A stretch of DNA of 64,000 bases from Natronospirillum operosum (lineage in GTDB: Bacteria; Pseudomonadota; Gammaproteobacteria; Pseudomonadales; Natronospirillaceae): positions 124,001-188,000 of the forward strand of contig NZ_SRMF01000001.1 of NCBI RefSeq assembly GCF_004768465.1, written 5' to 3'. The position numbers were made by a program, and so were the translations under genes. Shown piece after piece: positions 10,725 through 19,758 of the stretch (the first letter of the stretch is position 1; each line of letters begins with the position of its first letter). Under the pieces are notes generated by a model. The model worked only from the letters and a program-made list of their open reading frames with translations, had not been told where the DNA came from and did not search any database.

Positions 10725-10902
10725 TGTAGCGAGGCACGCAAGTGCCGATGACGAGGCACAAGCCGATATTTGTAGCGAGCGACGCAAGTCGCGATGGGCG
10801 GCGTAGTCGCCCTTTTTGTGGGCCCATCGGCCCAATCGGGACTTGCGTCCCTCACTACAGGTTGTGGTGCCTCGTTTGTCGGAACTTGCGTCCTTCGCTA
10901 CA
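10725..10902. repeat. Cluster of four REP-like 26-bp units
   Basis: Two direct copies (10725-10750 and 10771-10796) and two inverted copies (10834-10859 and 10877-10902) share the frame TGTAGCGA-stem-GCAA-stem-CGAT. The 5-bp stems change together: GGCAC/GTGCC, GCGAC/GTCGC, GGGAC/GTCCC, and a weaker AGGAC/GTTCC. Constant flank and tetraloop with covarying stems are hallmarks of REP sequences arranged as BIMEs, which are spread by RAYT transposases. No RAYT gene is in the window. Confidence 0.8.
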
Positions 10903-10950
10903 CAGAGCTTGTATTGAACAGAGGCGCTGATGGTGCGGCCGCCGGGCGGT

Positions 10951-11042
10951 GGTGTGCTGAGCCGCAGACCGTGCACGGCCAGGGACGGCCGTGCTCGAGC
11001 CGGCATGGATGCCGTTTTTTGCGTGTCTGCGGTCAGCACACC
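10951..11042. repeat. Long compound palindrome with inner hairpins
   Basis: The outer arms 10951-10969 (GGTGTGCTGAGCCGCAGAC) and 11025-11042 (GTCTGCGGTCAGCACACC) pair over 18 bp with one bulged base. Inside are GCACGGCC/GGCCGTGC (10973-10994, loop AGGGAC) and CGGCA-TGGA-TGCCG followed by six T (11001-11020). The last would work as a terminator on the + strand. Loop motifs match the hairpins at 10426-10530. Confidence 0.75.
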
Positions 11043-11118
11043 CCGCCATCAGGCGGCATTGGCACCAATTCCGCGCGTGGCGACGATCCGTTCGGCAGGT
11101 GGCACAGGAGGTGCAGTC

Positions 11119-11221
11119 TGTCGGTGGCATGGGGGTAGCGGGAGGCTCGAAAACAGGGATGTTTTCGCGCCAGCCCCCAGGGACGGGTTTACGGCGTTCC
11201 CGATACCCCCTGCCACCGACA
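11119..11221. repeat. Compound palindrome downstream of coq7
   Basis: Arms at 11119-11143 and 11198-11221 pair over about 23 bp with one bulge and one mismatch. A core of ten bases, GTCGGTGGCA/TGCCACCGAC, is perfect. An inner hairpin CGAAAACA/TGTTTTCG (11148-11167) has loop GGGA. The element starts 32 bases past the coq7 stop, so it would form the 3' end structure of the long leftward operon. Confidence 0.7.
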
Positions 11222-11252
11222 AGGACTTCTGCCAAACTTGAACCAGGCGAGA

Positions 11253-11894
11253 TCAGACCCTGTAGGTGGTGGCGGTCATGACTTTGGACATGGCCGTCAT
11301 CAGCCGCCGCACGGGCAGCGGGAAGGGGGCTCCGCCGGCGGCGCGGGCGTGGTCGGCATGGCGCTGTTCGTCTTCCAGCATCTGCGCCACCACCGCCCGA
11401 CTGCGCAAATCTGCTGCCGGCAGGCGCTCCAGATGCGATTCCAGGTGCTGACTCACCTGATCCTCCGTTGCCGCGACAAAACCCAGTGACCAGCGATCCC
11501 CCAGCGCGCCTGCCGTGGCGCCCAGCGTGAACGACAGCGCATAGAACGCCGGGTTCAGCACACTCGGATGCGCCTCCAGCGCCCGCAGCCGCGTCTCGCA
11601 CCAGGCCAGATGATCGCGCTCCTCGGCAGCGGCCTCTTCCATCTGCGCGCGTACATCGTCCAGCCGTGCCGTGGTGGCCTGGCCCGCGTACAGTGCCTGC
11701 GCACAGACCTCCCCGGTGTGGTTGACCCGCATGAGCCCGGCCGCATGCCGGCGCTCGGATTCGGTCAGCTCGGCTTCGGGCAGGTCCGCCCCGGGGACCG
11801 GGCCCCGGCTCTGTACCGCCCCGGGGGCGAAGCTGCGCAAGGCATTGTCCGCCTGCTGCAACAGGCGATCGATCAGGCTCAGTTGTCGGCTCAT
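11253..11894 (-). CDS. coq7: Ubiquinone biosynthesis hydroxylase Coq7
   Basis: This di-iron carboxylate hydroxylase performs the C6 (DMQ to demethyl-ubiquinol) hydroxylation, the alternative to the flavoprotein UbiF. The iron-ligand helices are NHTGEVCAQALY, EERDHLAWCETRL and the C-terminal EDEQRHADHA, giving the E/ExxH pattern of a ferritin-like four-helix bundle. The length of 213 is normal for bacterial Coq7. ATG 11894 overlaps the stop of the upstream sensor kinase as ATGA, so it is translationally coupled. It is the last gene of a long leftward series and is followed by a large palindrome. Confidence 0.93.
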   Translation of the reverse strand: MSRQLSLIDRLLQQADNALRSFAPGAVQSRGPVPGADLPEAELTESERRHAAGLMRVNHTGEVCAQALYAGQATTARLDDVRAQMEEAAAEERDHLAWCETRLRALEAHPSVLNPAFYALSFTLGATAGALGDRWSLGFVAATEDQVSQHLESHLERLPAADLRSRAVVAQMLEDEQRHADHARAAGGAPFPLPVRRLMTAMSKVMTATTYRV

Positions 11895-14170
11895 GTCATG
11901 TCCTCCTGCAGCAGCGCCATCAGTTGACGCGGGTTGACCGGCTTGGCCAGCACGGCCACGGCCCCGAGATCTTCTGCCGCCTGCTCCACATAGTGCAGGT
12001 CAATGCCGGTCATCACAATCACCTGCAGGGCACGCAGGCCTTCATTGGCCCTGATTTTTTCCAGCAGTTCGAGGCCATTCATCTCCGGCATTCTGTAGTC
12101 AATGATGACCCAATCGAATGGCTGATGGAAATACATATGGCTCTGCAGGATGGCCAGCGCCTCCTTGCCACTGGAGGCCATTTCGGGCTGCATGCCCCAG
12201 TGCCGGGTCTGGTCTTCCAGTACCTTGCGTGAGGCCAGATGGTCGTCGACCACCAGCACCTTCTGTTGCTGCAACGGACTCAGTTCCGGTCGGGTGCGTT
12301 CGGGCTCGTCATCAGGGGCCGGCTCGAATGGCAGGCTGATCCAGACACTGGAGCCTTTTTCCGCCGCCCTGCTGATGCCGATCAGCCCGCCCATGGCCCG
12401 CACCAGAGCATGCGCAATGGGCAGCCCCAGCCGGACATCAGAGTGCCCCTGATCATCGCTCCCGTGCAGACCCTGGAACTCGAACAGGCCCCGTACATCC
12501 TCTTCTTTCACGCCGCGCCCGGTATCGTCCACCCTGATGCGCAGCCGCCGCTGGCCCTCGCGCCGGATGGCAACCTCGATCACGCCTTCCTCGGTAAACT
12601 TCACGCTGTTGTCCAGAACAATACGCAGCACCTGTGCCACCAGGTCGCTGTCGATCATCACCCGGGTGGGCACATTGGACAACACCTCGGTGACTACTTC
12701 GATGGACTTCTGGCTGGCCAGACGGGCGAACGGATTGACGATTTCGTGCAGGAAGGCATTCAGATCAACTGGCTTCGGGCGGACATGGATCTGCTCACTG
12801 GCAATGCGGGTCAGGGCGCGCATTTCGTCGGCCAGGTTGAGCATCTGCAGCCCGGCGTTGTGGGTCGTGGCCACATATTCCTGCTGGTCACGGTTGAGTG
12901 CGGTTTCGCTGAGCAGGTTGGTCATGCCCAGCACCCCGTGAATCGGCGAGCGCAGGTCGTGGTTCAGTTTGCGCAGCAGCACCGTGGTCTGGCTGTCATT
13001 CAGCGTCAGGCCGGTATCACGTGCGAAGGACGGTCCGGCCTGGCGGCGGCGGACAAAATAGCTCTGATAGACGAAGTGCACATGCAGCGCCAGCAGGCCG
13101 GTCGGTACCAGCAGACCAAAGGGGCCGGCGATACCCAGCGGGCTCTGCTGCAGCAGTTCGACAAAGAGCCACAGCAGCAGACTCAGCGTGGCGCCCACCA
13201 CGGGCAGGGCGTGTACATCATGGCGCCGTACGCCATAGCCCAGCAGGCGAATCACACAGAGGCCGAGCAGGATGAACTGCAGTACCCAGGGTCCGAGCGC
13301 ATAACCCAGCGCCGTGGCGGCGGGAATGACCAGCAGCACGGCGCGGCGATAGACAGGATTGTGCAGGCTGCGCTGCCACCAGATCAGTATCAGCAGGCCG
13401 GTGGCCAGCCCCAGAAGAAGGCCGGGGACGCTGTGTACGCTAGCCAGATGCAGCTGATTGTCGGTAATGTTCAGGCCGACCAGCGACCACAGGCCCAGGT
13501 ACCAACTGCTGGCGAACAGGACCATGACCAGCAGATAGCTCGGCCACAGCAGCCAGCGCCCGTCATTGCTCCGGCGTTCGGAGCGATACAGGCGGCGGGC
13601 CTGAATAATGGCCAGACTGCTGGCCGCCAGCAGCCCGGCGCCGGCCAGGCCGAACAGCCACAGACTGTACAGGAGCTGATTGCGGCCATGGGCGGCCGGG
13701 GTGTGAACCTGGGTGCGCAGCGACAACTGGCGATTGCCGTGCAGGCGCAGAGTCCACTGCTGTAGCCCGGCGTCCAGTGCCACCGGCAGTGCCAGACCGC
13801 CGATGCCGGGCACCAGGTCTGCGGTCACCGGTTGTCCGTCTGGTCCCCAGACCGTCAGGTCGGCCAGCACCACCGGAAACGACAGACTGAGGTAGGCGGT
13901 CTGGCCGGCCAGTTCGGCTGGCACATCCAGGACCAGCGTCAACCAGCCGGTTTGCCCGCTCAGGGTCTGGCGAATATTGAGCGGCGAGACCGGCACGCGC
14001 TGGTTCTGCCAGGGTGGGGTGGCCAGCTCAGCCGGGTTTGCGATGGCGTCCCTGTCGGCGACCAGCAAGTCGGCCTTCAGGTCCAGTGCATCCAGGCTGT
14101 CGGCCATGGTGGTCGGCAGGGTGGCCAGCAGGCCCAGCGCGAGCAGCAACCACCGACCGGCAGACACCAT
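11891..14170 (-). CDS. RetS-like hybrid sensor histidine kinase (7TMR-DISM, one receiver domain)
   Basis: The 759 residues comprise a signal peptide (1-23), a periplasmic beta-rich domain (about 40-160, 7TMR-DISMED2-like), seven hydrophobic helices (about 165-375), HisKA with KLNHDLRSPIHG (H404), HATPase (N box with N521, DDTGRG G1 box), and one receiver domain (VDDH at 641-644, phospho-acceptor D691 in DYRMPEMNG, K in LAKP). In Pseudomonas the gene directly after fis-purH-purD is retS, whose product has the same sensor but two receiver domains. This is very probably the positional homologue with one receiver. It starts 3 bases after the purD stop and overlaps coq7. Regulatory targets here are unknown. 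Confidence 0.85.
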   Translation of the reverse strand: MVSAGRWLLLALGLLATLPTTMADSLDALDLKADLLVADRDAIANPAELATPPWQNQRVPVSPLNIRQTLSGQTGWLTLVLDVPAELAGQTAYLSLSFPVVLADLTVWGPDGQPVTADLVPGIGGLALPVALDAGLQQWTLRLHGNRQLSLRTQVHTPAAHGRNQLLYSLWLFGLAGAGLLAASSLAIIQARRLYRSERRSNDGRWLLWPSYLLVMVLFASSWYLGLWSLVGLNITDNQLHLASVHSVPGLLLGLATGLLILIWWQRSLHNPVYRRAVLLVIPAATALGYALGPWVLQFILLGLCVIRLLGYGVRRHDVHALPVVGATLSLLLWLFVELLQQSPLGIAGPFGLLVPTGLLALHVHFVYQSYFVRRRQAGPSFARDTGLTLNDSQTTVLLRKLNHDLRSPIHGVLGMTNLLSETALNRDQQEYVATTHNAGLQMLNLADEMRALTRIASEQIHVRPKPVDLNAFLHEIVNPFARLASQKSIEVVTEVLSNVPTRVMIDSDLVAQVLRIVLDNSVKFTEEGVIEVAIRREGQRRLRIRVDDTGRGVKEEDVRGLFEFQGLHGSDDQGHSDVRLGLPIAHALVRAMGGLIGISRAAEKGSSVWISLPFEPAPDDEPERTRPELSPLQQQKVLVVDDHLASRKVLEDQTRHWGMQPEMASSGKEALAILQSHMYFHQPFDWVIIDYRMPEMNGLELLEKIRANEGLRALQVIVMTGIDLHYVEQAAEDLGAVAVLAKPVNPRQLMALLQEDMT

Positions 14171-14173
14171 GGA

Positions 14174-15472
14174 TCATCCCCTCTCGCGTGCTATGGCCCG
14201 ATGGCCGATGTCGGTGCGATAGTAGCAGTCGGCCCAGCGAATGGCCTCTACCTGTGCATAGGCGGCCTGCTGGGCGGCGCTGACGCTGTCACCACGCGCG
14301 GTACAGCACAGCACGCGGCCACCTGCCGTCAGCACCTCGGGGCTGGCGGCATCGGTGTTCAGCGCGGTGCCGGCATGAAATACCTTGCCGGCAAGCTGTG
14401 CTGCCTGCTCCAGCCCTTTGACAACGTCACCCTTGCGGTAGCTGTCCGGGTAGCCGCCGGCCGCCATGACCACACCCAGAGCCGGCTGCTCGGACCAGCG
14501 AGCGGTCTGCTGCTCCAGCTCGCCCCGGCAGGCTGCCAGGCAATGTTCAACCAGGTCGGATTCCAGACGCAGCATGATGGGCTGGGTTTCCGGATCCCCG
14601 AAGCGGCAGTTGTATTCCAGCACATTGGGTGTGCCGTCGGCCGCAATCATCAGGCCCGCATACAGAAAACCGGTGTAGGTGCGGCCCTCGGCCTTCATGC
14701 CATCCACCGTGGGGCGGATAACCTCCTGCAGCACCCGCTCGGTCAGCGCCGGGGTCACCACCGGTGCCGGCGAGTAGGCGCCCATGCCGCCGGTGTTGGG
14801 GCCGGTATCGCCATTCAGGGCTGCCTTGTGATCCTGCGAGGTAGCCATGGGCAGAATATGGTCACCGTCGACCATGACGATAAAGCTGGCCTCTTCGCCC
14901 TGCAGAAACTCTTCCACCACCACCCGGGCGCCGGCTTCACCAAAACGATTGCCGGCCAGCATGTCATTTACGGCCGCCTCTGCCTCGGCTTCCGTCTGCG
15001 CCAGAATGACGCCCTTGCCAGCCGCCAGGCCGTCGGCCTTGACCACGATGGGGGCACCCTTGGCACGGATGTAGTCCACGGCCGGGTCGACATCGGTGAA
15101 GACGCCGTAGAAGGCGGAGGGGATCCGATGCCGGGCCAGGAAGTCCTTGGTGAAGGCCTTGGAGCCTTCCAGTTCGGCGGCGGCCTGCGTGGGCCCGAAG
15201 ATGGTCAGGCCGGCGGCGCGGAAATCATCCACGATGCCCGCCACCAGCGGGGCTTCGGGGCCGACAATGGTCAGACCGATGTCGTGTTCGCGCGCAAACC
15301 GGATCAGCGCCGCGTGATCCGCCATATCCAGCGGCACATTCTCTATGTCCGGCTCCAGCGCCGTGCCGGCATTGCCGGGTGCCACATAAACCCTTGTGGC
15401 CAGCGGGGACTGAGCCGCCTTCCAGGCCAGGGCGTGTTCACGACCGCCCGCGCCAATAACCAGTATGTTCAT
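14174..15472 (-). CDS. purD: Phosphoribosylamine-glycine ligase
   Basis: This is the GAR synthetase of purine biosynthesis, joining glycine to phosphoribosylamine with ATP. The 432 residues start [18 protein letters not shown], the canonical PurD N-terminus, and an ATP-grasp domain follows ([41 protein letters not shown]). ATG 15472 is chosen for this N-terminus; upstream in-frame codons do not resemble PurD. It lies 49 bases after purH and 3 bases before the kinase gene. Confidence 0.98.
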   Translation of the reverse strand: MNILVIGAGGREHALAWKAAQSPLATRVYVAPGNAGTALEPDIENVPLDMADHAALIRFAREHDIGLTIVGPEAPLVAGIVDDFRAAGLTIFGPTQAAAELEGSKAFTKDFLARHRIPSAFYGVFTDVDPAVDYIRAKGAPIVVKADGLAAGKGVILAQTEAEAEAAVNDMLAGNRFGEAGARVVVEEFLQGEEASFIVMVDGDHILPMATSQDHKAALNGDTGPNTGGMGAYSPAPVVTPALTERVLQEVIRPTVDGMKAEGRTYTGFLYAGLMIAADGTPNVLEYNCRFGDPETQPIMLRLESDLVEHCLAACRGELEQQTARWSEQPALGVVMAAGGYPDSYRKGDVVKGLEQAAQLAGKVFHAGTALNTDAASPEVLTAGGRVLCCTARGDSVSAAQQAAYAQVEAIRWADCYYRTDIGHRAIARERG

Positions 15473-15521
15473 CCCAGAGTCCTGTCTGTAGCTGTGGTTG
15501 CTGCTGTTGCCAGCGGCTGAT

Positions 15522-17108
15522 TCAGTGCCGGAAGTGCCGCATGCCGGTGAAGACCATGGCAATGTCATGCTCGTCGGCCGCCGCGATCACTTCCTCGTCC
15601 CGCATCGAGCCGCCGGGCTGTATCACCGCGCGGATACCGGCTTCGGCGGCCTGGTCCAGACCATCACGGAAGGGGAAGAAGGCATCGGAGGCCATGGCCG
15701 ATCCTTCCACGACCAGACCCTCGTCGGCAGCCTTGATGCCGGCGATGCGGGCACTGTACACGCGACTCATCTGGCCGGCGCCGATGCCGATGGTCATCTC
15801 GTCCCGGGCATAGACGATGGCATTGGATTTGACGTACTTGCAGACCCGCCACGCGAAGTGCAGATCCCGCAGCTCATCAGCGGTCGGTCGGCGGCGGGTC
15901 ACCACCCGCAGCTCGTCCTGACCGACTGCGCCCAGATCACGGTCCTGAATCAGCAGGCCGCCGGTGACTTTCTTGTAATCGAAGCCGGGCTCGGCCGTGT
16001 CCCAGTCGCCACAGGCCAGCAGGCGCACATTGGGTTTGACCTTGACCACATCATGAGCGCTGTCGCTGATCATGGGCGCAATGATCACTTCCACGAACTG
16101 CTGGTCGATGATGGCCTTGGCGGTGGCGGCATCCAGCGGGCGATTGAACGCTATGATCCCACCGAAAGCGGAGGTCGGGTCGGTCCTGAAGGCGCGCTGG
16201 TAGGCCTCGAGAATGGTCTCGCCGGTGGCCACGCCGCAGGGGTTGGCATGCTTGACGATTACACAGGCCGGGTTGTCGAAGGCCTTGACGCACTCCAGTG
16301 CCGCATCCGTATCGGCAATGTTGTTGAACGACAGGGCCTTGCCCTGCAGTTGCTCGGCCGTCGCCACGGAGGCTTCGGCGGCGTCGGGGTCGACATAGAA
16401 GGCTGCCGACTGATGCGGGTTCTCGCCGTAGCGCAGGCCCTGCGCATGCACCAGTTGCTGGTTCCAGGTGCGCGGGAAGGGCAGGCGATCGTCCGTGCTC
16501 AGGCGGTCAGCCGACTGGTCGATACTGCCCAGATAGTTGGCGATCATGCCGTCATAGCGTGCGGTGTGCTCGAAAGCCTTCAGCGCCAGATCAAAGCGGG
16601 TTCTCTGCGTCACGCCACCGAGACGGTCGGTCTCTTCCAGCACGCGGTCATAGTCGGTCGTGTCGACCACAATGGAGACCCACTGATGGTTCTTGGCCGC
16701 GCTGCGCACCATGGTCGGACCACCGATATCGATGTTCTCGATGGCGGTGGCCAGATCACAGTCCGGGCGCGCGGTGACATCAGCGAAGGGGTACAGGTTG
16801 ACCACTACCAGATCAATGGGCGCAATGCCGTGATCGTTCATGATGGCATCGTCCTGCCCGCGGCGGCCCAGAATGCCACCATGAATCTTCGGATGCAGGG
16901 TCTTGACGCGACCATCCATCATCTCGGGGAAACCGGTGTGCTCCGATACTTCGACCACCGGCAGATCGTGTTCACGCAGCAGGCGGTAGGTACCGCCTGT
17001 GGACAGCAGTTCCACGCCACGCTGATGCAGTGCGGTGGCGAATTCAACAATGCCCGTCTTGTCGGACACACTGAGCAGGGCTCGTTGCAGGGATACCGTG
17101 GCTCGCAT
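15522..17108 (-). CDS. purH: Bifunctional AICAR transformylase / IMP cyclohydrolase
   Basis: PurH catalyses the last two steps to IMP. The N-terminal MGS-like IMP cyclohydrolase domain (about 1-200) contains [18 protein letters not shown] and [15 protein letters not shown]. The transformylase domain (about 205-528) contains [25 protein letters not shown] and [10 protein letters not shown]. The length of 528 is standard. Its place between fis and purD matches Pseudomonas. Confidence 0.98.
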   Translation of the reverse strand: MRATVSLQRALLSVSDKTGIVEFATALHQRGVELLSTGGTYRLLREHDLPVVEVSEHTGFPEMMDGRVKTLHPKIHGGILGRRGQDDAIMNDHGIAPIDLVVVNLYPFADVTARPDCDLATAIENIDIGGPTMVRSAAKNHQWVSIVVDTTDYDRVLEETDRLGGVTQRTRFDLALKAFEHTARYDGMIANYLGSIDQSADRLSTDDRLPFPRTWNQQLVHAQGLRYGENPHQSAAFYVDPDAAEASVATAEQLQGKALSFNNIADTDAALECVKAFDNPACVIVKHANPCGVATGETILEAYQRAFRTDPTSAFGGIIAFNRPLDAATAKAIIDQQFVEVIIAPMISDSAHDVVKVKPNVRLLACGDWDTAEPGFDYKKVTGGLLIQDRDLGAVGQDELRVVTRRRPTADELRDLHFAWRVCKYVKSNAIVYARDEMTIGIGAGQMSRVYSARIAGIKAADEGLVVEGSAMASDAFFPFRDGLDQAAEAGIRAVIQPGGSMRDEEVIAAADEHDIAMVFTGMRHFRH

Positions 17109-17133
17109 AATCAGTCCTGTTGGCAGACAGAGA

Positions 17134-17424
17134 TCAAAGCAGGCCGTACTGCTTCAGTTTCTTGCGCAGAGTGCCCCGGTTGAGGCCCAGAATCTGCGAG
17201 GCGCGAGTCTGGTTGTCACGGGTGTAGCGCATGACGACTTCCAGCATCGGCGCTTCCACTTCAGACAGAACCATCTGATACACATTGTTGACGTCCTGGC
17301 CGTCCAGATTCTGAAAGTAGTTGTTCATGGCGGTCTCAACACTGTCACGCAGCGTGGGGGCATGTTGCTCGTCACCACTGTGAGTGGATTGTGTCATGGA
17401 TACCTCAGTTGAATTCATATTCAT
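17134..17424 (-). CDS. fis: DNA-binding protein Fis
   Basis: Fis is a nucleoid-associated homodimer that bends DNA and controls rRNA and recombination loci. The 96 residues end in the classic helix-turn-helix [28 protein letters not shown], of which the core is [17 protein letters not shown]. The start ATG 17424 overlaps the dusB stop (ATGA), reproducing the conserved dusB-fis operon. purH follows 25 bases later, so Fis level and purine synthesis are likely co-transcribed. Confidence 0.97.
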   Translation of the reverse strand: MNMNSTEVSMTQSTHSGDEQHAPTLRDSVETAMNNYFQNLDGQDVNNVYQMVLSEVEAPMLEVVMRYTRDNQTRASQILGLNRGTLRKKLKQYGLL

Positions 17425-18422
17425 GCTGCTTGGTCACTTTCCTGTCGTGCGGATACACGGTTGAAGTAGCTGTGTATCAGTTTTCGTTGAGCGTCCGGGG
17501 TCTCCAGACAGTTGAATTGCTTGCGGACGTCTTTGGCGTCCGCGCGGGCCTGTAGATACCAGCCCACGTGCTTGCGCGCAATGCGCACCCCTGACCAGTC
17601 GCCGTAAAGACGGTACAAACCTTCCAGGTGTTCCAGCAATACGGCTTGCTGTTCCTCCAGGTTTGGCGGGGTTACCACCTCTCCGGTTGCGAGATAATGC
17701 TGAATCTCCCGAAAAATCCAGGGGTTGCCCTGCGCAGCGCGACCGATCATCAGGCCGTCGGCGCCAGTATAGTCCAGAACATGCCGGGCGCTGGGGCCAT
17801 CGATGATGTCACCGTTGGCCAACACCGGTATCTCTGTGGCCGCACAGACAGCGCGGATGGTGTCATACTCCACGGTCGGCCTGAACCGACAGGCCCGGGT
17901 CCGCCCATGTACGGCCAGCATCCGAATGCCACACTGTTCGGCAATACGGGCAATGGTGACGCCGTTGCGTTCCTCCGGTGCCCAGCCGGTACGGATCTTC
18001 AGTGTTACCGGCACGGTAACCGCTGCCACTACGGCGGACAGAATGCGTCCGACCAGGGCTTCATCACGCAACAGCGCCGAGCCAGCCGCCTTGCTGCACA
18101 CCTTCTTGGCGGGGCAGCCCATATTGATGTCGATGATATCGGCACCCAGGGCTTCGTTGCGGCGGGCGGCCTCGGCCAGCTGTGTCGGTTCCGTACCCAC
18201 TATCTGCACACTGACCGGCCCATCGTCATCGGCCTGCGCCAGGCGCAACCGCGACTTGCCCGAGTTCCAGAGCCGGGTATCTGCAGTCACCATCTCGGAG
18301 ACTGCCAGCCCCGCGCCCAACTGCCGACAGAGACGCCGAAAGGTTCGGTCAGTCACGCCGGCCATGGGCGCCAGTACCAACGCCGGGTCGATCTGATGGG
18401 GGCCGATTGTCAGCGTGGGCAT
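17421..18422 (-). CDS. dusB: tRNA-dihydrouridine synthase B
   Basis: This FMN TIM-barrel enzyme reduces uridine at D-loop position 17 of tRNA. Signature blocks are [16 protein letters not shown] at the N-terminus, [19 protein letters not shown] with the catalytic Cys, [10 protein letters not shown], and ANGDI followed by [11 protein letters not shown]. The length is 333 with the ATG at 18422. A GTG nine bases upstream (18431) has an AGGA only 4 bases before it and is a real alternative. It is coupled to fis by an ATGA overlap. Confidence 0.95.
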   Translation of the reverse strand: MPTLTIGPHQIDPALVLAPMAGVTDRTFRRLCRQLGAGLAVSEMVTADTRLWNSGKSRLRLAQADDDGPVSVQIVGTEPTQLAEAARRNEALGADIIDINMGCPAKKVCSKAAGSALLRDEALVGRILSAVVAAVTVPVTLKIRTGWAPEERNGVTIARIAEQCGIRMLAVHGRTRACRFRPTVEYDTIRAVCAATEIPVLANGDIIDGPSARHVLDYTGADGLMIGRAAQGNPWIFREIQHYLATGEVVTPPNLEEQQAVLLEHLEGLYRLYGDWSGVRIARKHVGWYLQARADAKDVRKQFNCLETPDAQRKLIHSYFNRVSARQESDQAA

Positions 18423-18559
18423 GGGCAGCACGGTATCCTGATCATTTTGTGGTCAGCACGGGCGGCGTATGATACTGATTCCGGCCCCGTTAGAAAAGCG
18501 CCAGGCCACGGTTTCTCAAGGCTTTGCAGCGTTTTAGTGAAAAGATTGGGACGGAACGA

Positions 18560-19696
18560 TCAGTAGTGAAAAGTCAACTGGAAATTACCCAGATTATCGA
18601 CTGGCTGATTGATGTTGAGACTGATGCTGATTGGCCTTCCGGCCGGCATCAGATCACCCGGCTGCAGTTCGCCGCCGACATAGTCTTCCGGGGCAAAGAG
18701 GCCGTCAGCCACTACTTCGCCCTGGCCGTCCCGGATGGACAGCCGCAGCACCGGGAAGGGAGCTGGGCGGTCCCCCCGGTTGATGAACACCGCATCCAGA
18801 CGCATGCGCCCATCCGGCAGGGGCCGCAAAACCGAACTCAGGGCCCGAATGGCACCCACATCGGGGCCGCGATCAGCCAGTTGGCAGGGGACCCACTGGC
18901 AGGCCTGGGCATACAGGGGGGCCAGCACGGGTTGCTGACTGAGGCGGTCACGCTCCCACCACAGCATCTGCAGGGCGATCAGTACTACGGCGAGCAGAGC
19001 GGCACTCAGCCACAGGCCCTGGTGCCGGTCCGGGGCGGTGGCAGCGGCCGCCAGGTCATCCAGGTCCTGATGCGCCAGGGTGGTATGGCGTCGGGATGGC
19101 GAGGCGGGGGCGCTTTGCTTGCTGTCCCGGCCGAAGGCAATGGGCTGTTCATCACCCTGCAGTGAGAACTGGTCATGGCGTTCCGGCTTCTGCGCCTGCT
19201 CTTCGCGCTCGATATCTGCGAGCATGTCCAGAGCCCAGCTGTCATCGGCGCCGGCGTCGGTGTCCGGCTCCTGGTCGCGGAGAACGGTGTCCCGCCGCTG
19301 CGGCAACTCATCGTCCAGGGCCAGAAAGGAGTCGCTGAACTCGACTGTCTTCTCCTCGCCGAAGTCGAGCTCGTCTGTCTCGTCATCTTCGTCGTCCATG
19401 AAGACAAGGTCTTCGTCTGCATCCAGACCGAACAGCAACTCGTCATCATCGGCGGCAAAACGGCGACTTTCGTCAGCCGGCTCCGGAGCCTGCCGGAACG
19501 GCTGTTCGGGGCGGCGTTCTGTGGCCGGGCCGGGCCGGGCGCGGCGGGTGGCAGGGTCCAGCAGATGCTCGCGCGCATTGAACACCTTCAGGCAACTGCC
19601 GCAGCGCACCGCCCCGCGCGCGGCCGCAAGCTGCTCGCCGGTAACCCGGAAGGCAGTGCGACAGTGCGGACAGCGCGTGGATTCGGTTGCGGCCAT
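18560..19696 (-). CDS. MJ0042-type zinc ribbon / DUF3426 membrane protein
   Basis: The N-terminus carries a zinc ribbon with two Cys pairs, CPHC (9-12) and CGSC (32-35), the MJ0042 motif. A long, strongly acidic low-complexity stretch follows (about 75-170, many D/E). One membrane helix near 228-246 (LWLSAALLAVVLIALQMLWW) leads to a C-terminal DUF3426 domain (about 250-375), probably periplasmic. Function is unknown. The gene is conserved between prmA and dusB in Pseudomonas relatives. One helix puts the zinc ribbon in the cytosol, so it may link a cytosolic signal or RNA/protein contact to the envelope, but this is speculation. Confidence 0.85.
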   Translation of the reverse strand: MAATESTRCPHCRTAFRVTGEQLAAARGAVRCGSCLKVFNAREHLLDPATRRARPGPATERRPEQPFRQAPEPADESRRFAADDDELLFGLDADEDLVFMDDEDDETDELDFGEEKTVEFSDSFLALDDELPQRRDTVLRDQEPDTDAGADDSWALDMLADIEREEQAQKPERHDQFSLQGDEQPIAFGRDSKQSAPASPSRRHTTLAHQDLDDLAAAATAPDRHQGLWLSAALLAVVLIALQMLWWERDRLSQQPVLAPLYAQACQWVPCQLADRGPDVGAIRALSSVLRPLPDGRMRLDAVFINRGDRPAPFPVLRLSIRDGQGEVVADGLFAPEDYVGGELQPGDLMPAGRPISISLNINQPVDNLGNFQLTFHY

Positions 19697-19758
19697 GGTT
19701 GCGTTGGTTCTCTGCGATACCGGTAATCAGTGTCGGTCGACAGCAGACGCGCCGGATT

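Larger units (their letters stand above)
10282..11252. other. Gene-free interval rich in palindromes
   Basis: About 970 bases between the proB stop and the coq7 stop hold no convincing gene. Possible reading frames here have no family features and run through inverted repeats. The interval contains two kinds of palindrome, described separately: hairpins with AGGGA/TCCCT-type loops, and a cluster of four REP units. It also holds a partial direct repeat, in which GTCGCCGAGCTCGGGTA (from about 10317) recurs as GTCGCCAGGCTCGGGTA about 62 bases later. Confidence 0.75.

Noticed and set aside
10725-10902. CRISPR array
   Set aside because: The repeated units are in both orientations, have covarying rather than identical stems, and lack uniform unique spacers or cas genes.
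10467-11039. Leftward frames in the proB-coq7 gap (190 and 248 codons)
   Set aside because: They run through hairpins and REP units, lack recognisable domains, and are best explained by stop-poor G+C-rich repeats.
10951-11042. Terminal inverted repeats of an insertion sequence
   Set aside because: The arms are only about 55 bases apart, with hairpins and no transposase between them, and no target duplication is apparent.
12239-13765. A 508-codon + strand frame
   Set aside because: It is antisense to the hybrid kinase, has low-complexity Gln/Gly translation and no start signals.
13832-15520. A 562-codon open frame on the + strand
   Set aside because: It lies antisense to purD and the RetS-like kinase, both strongly supported, and its translation is Gly/His/Gln-rich without family features. 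It is a by-product of high G+C.
15498-17183. A 561-codon + strand frame
   Set aside because: It covers purH on the wrong strand and its composition is typical of shadow frames.
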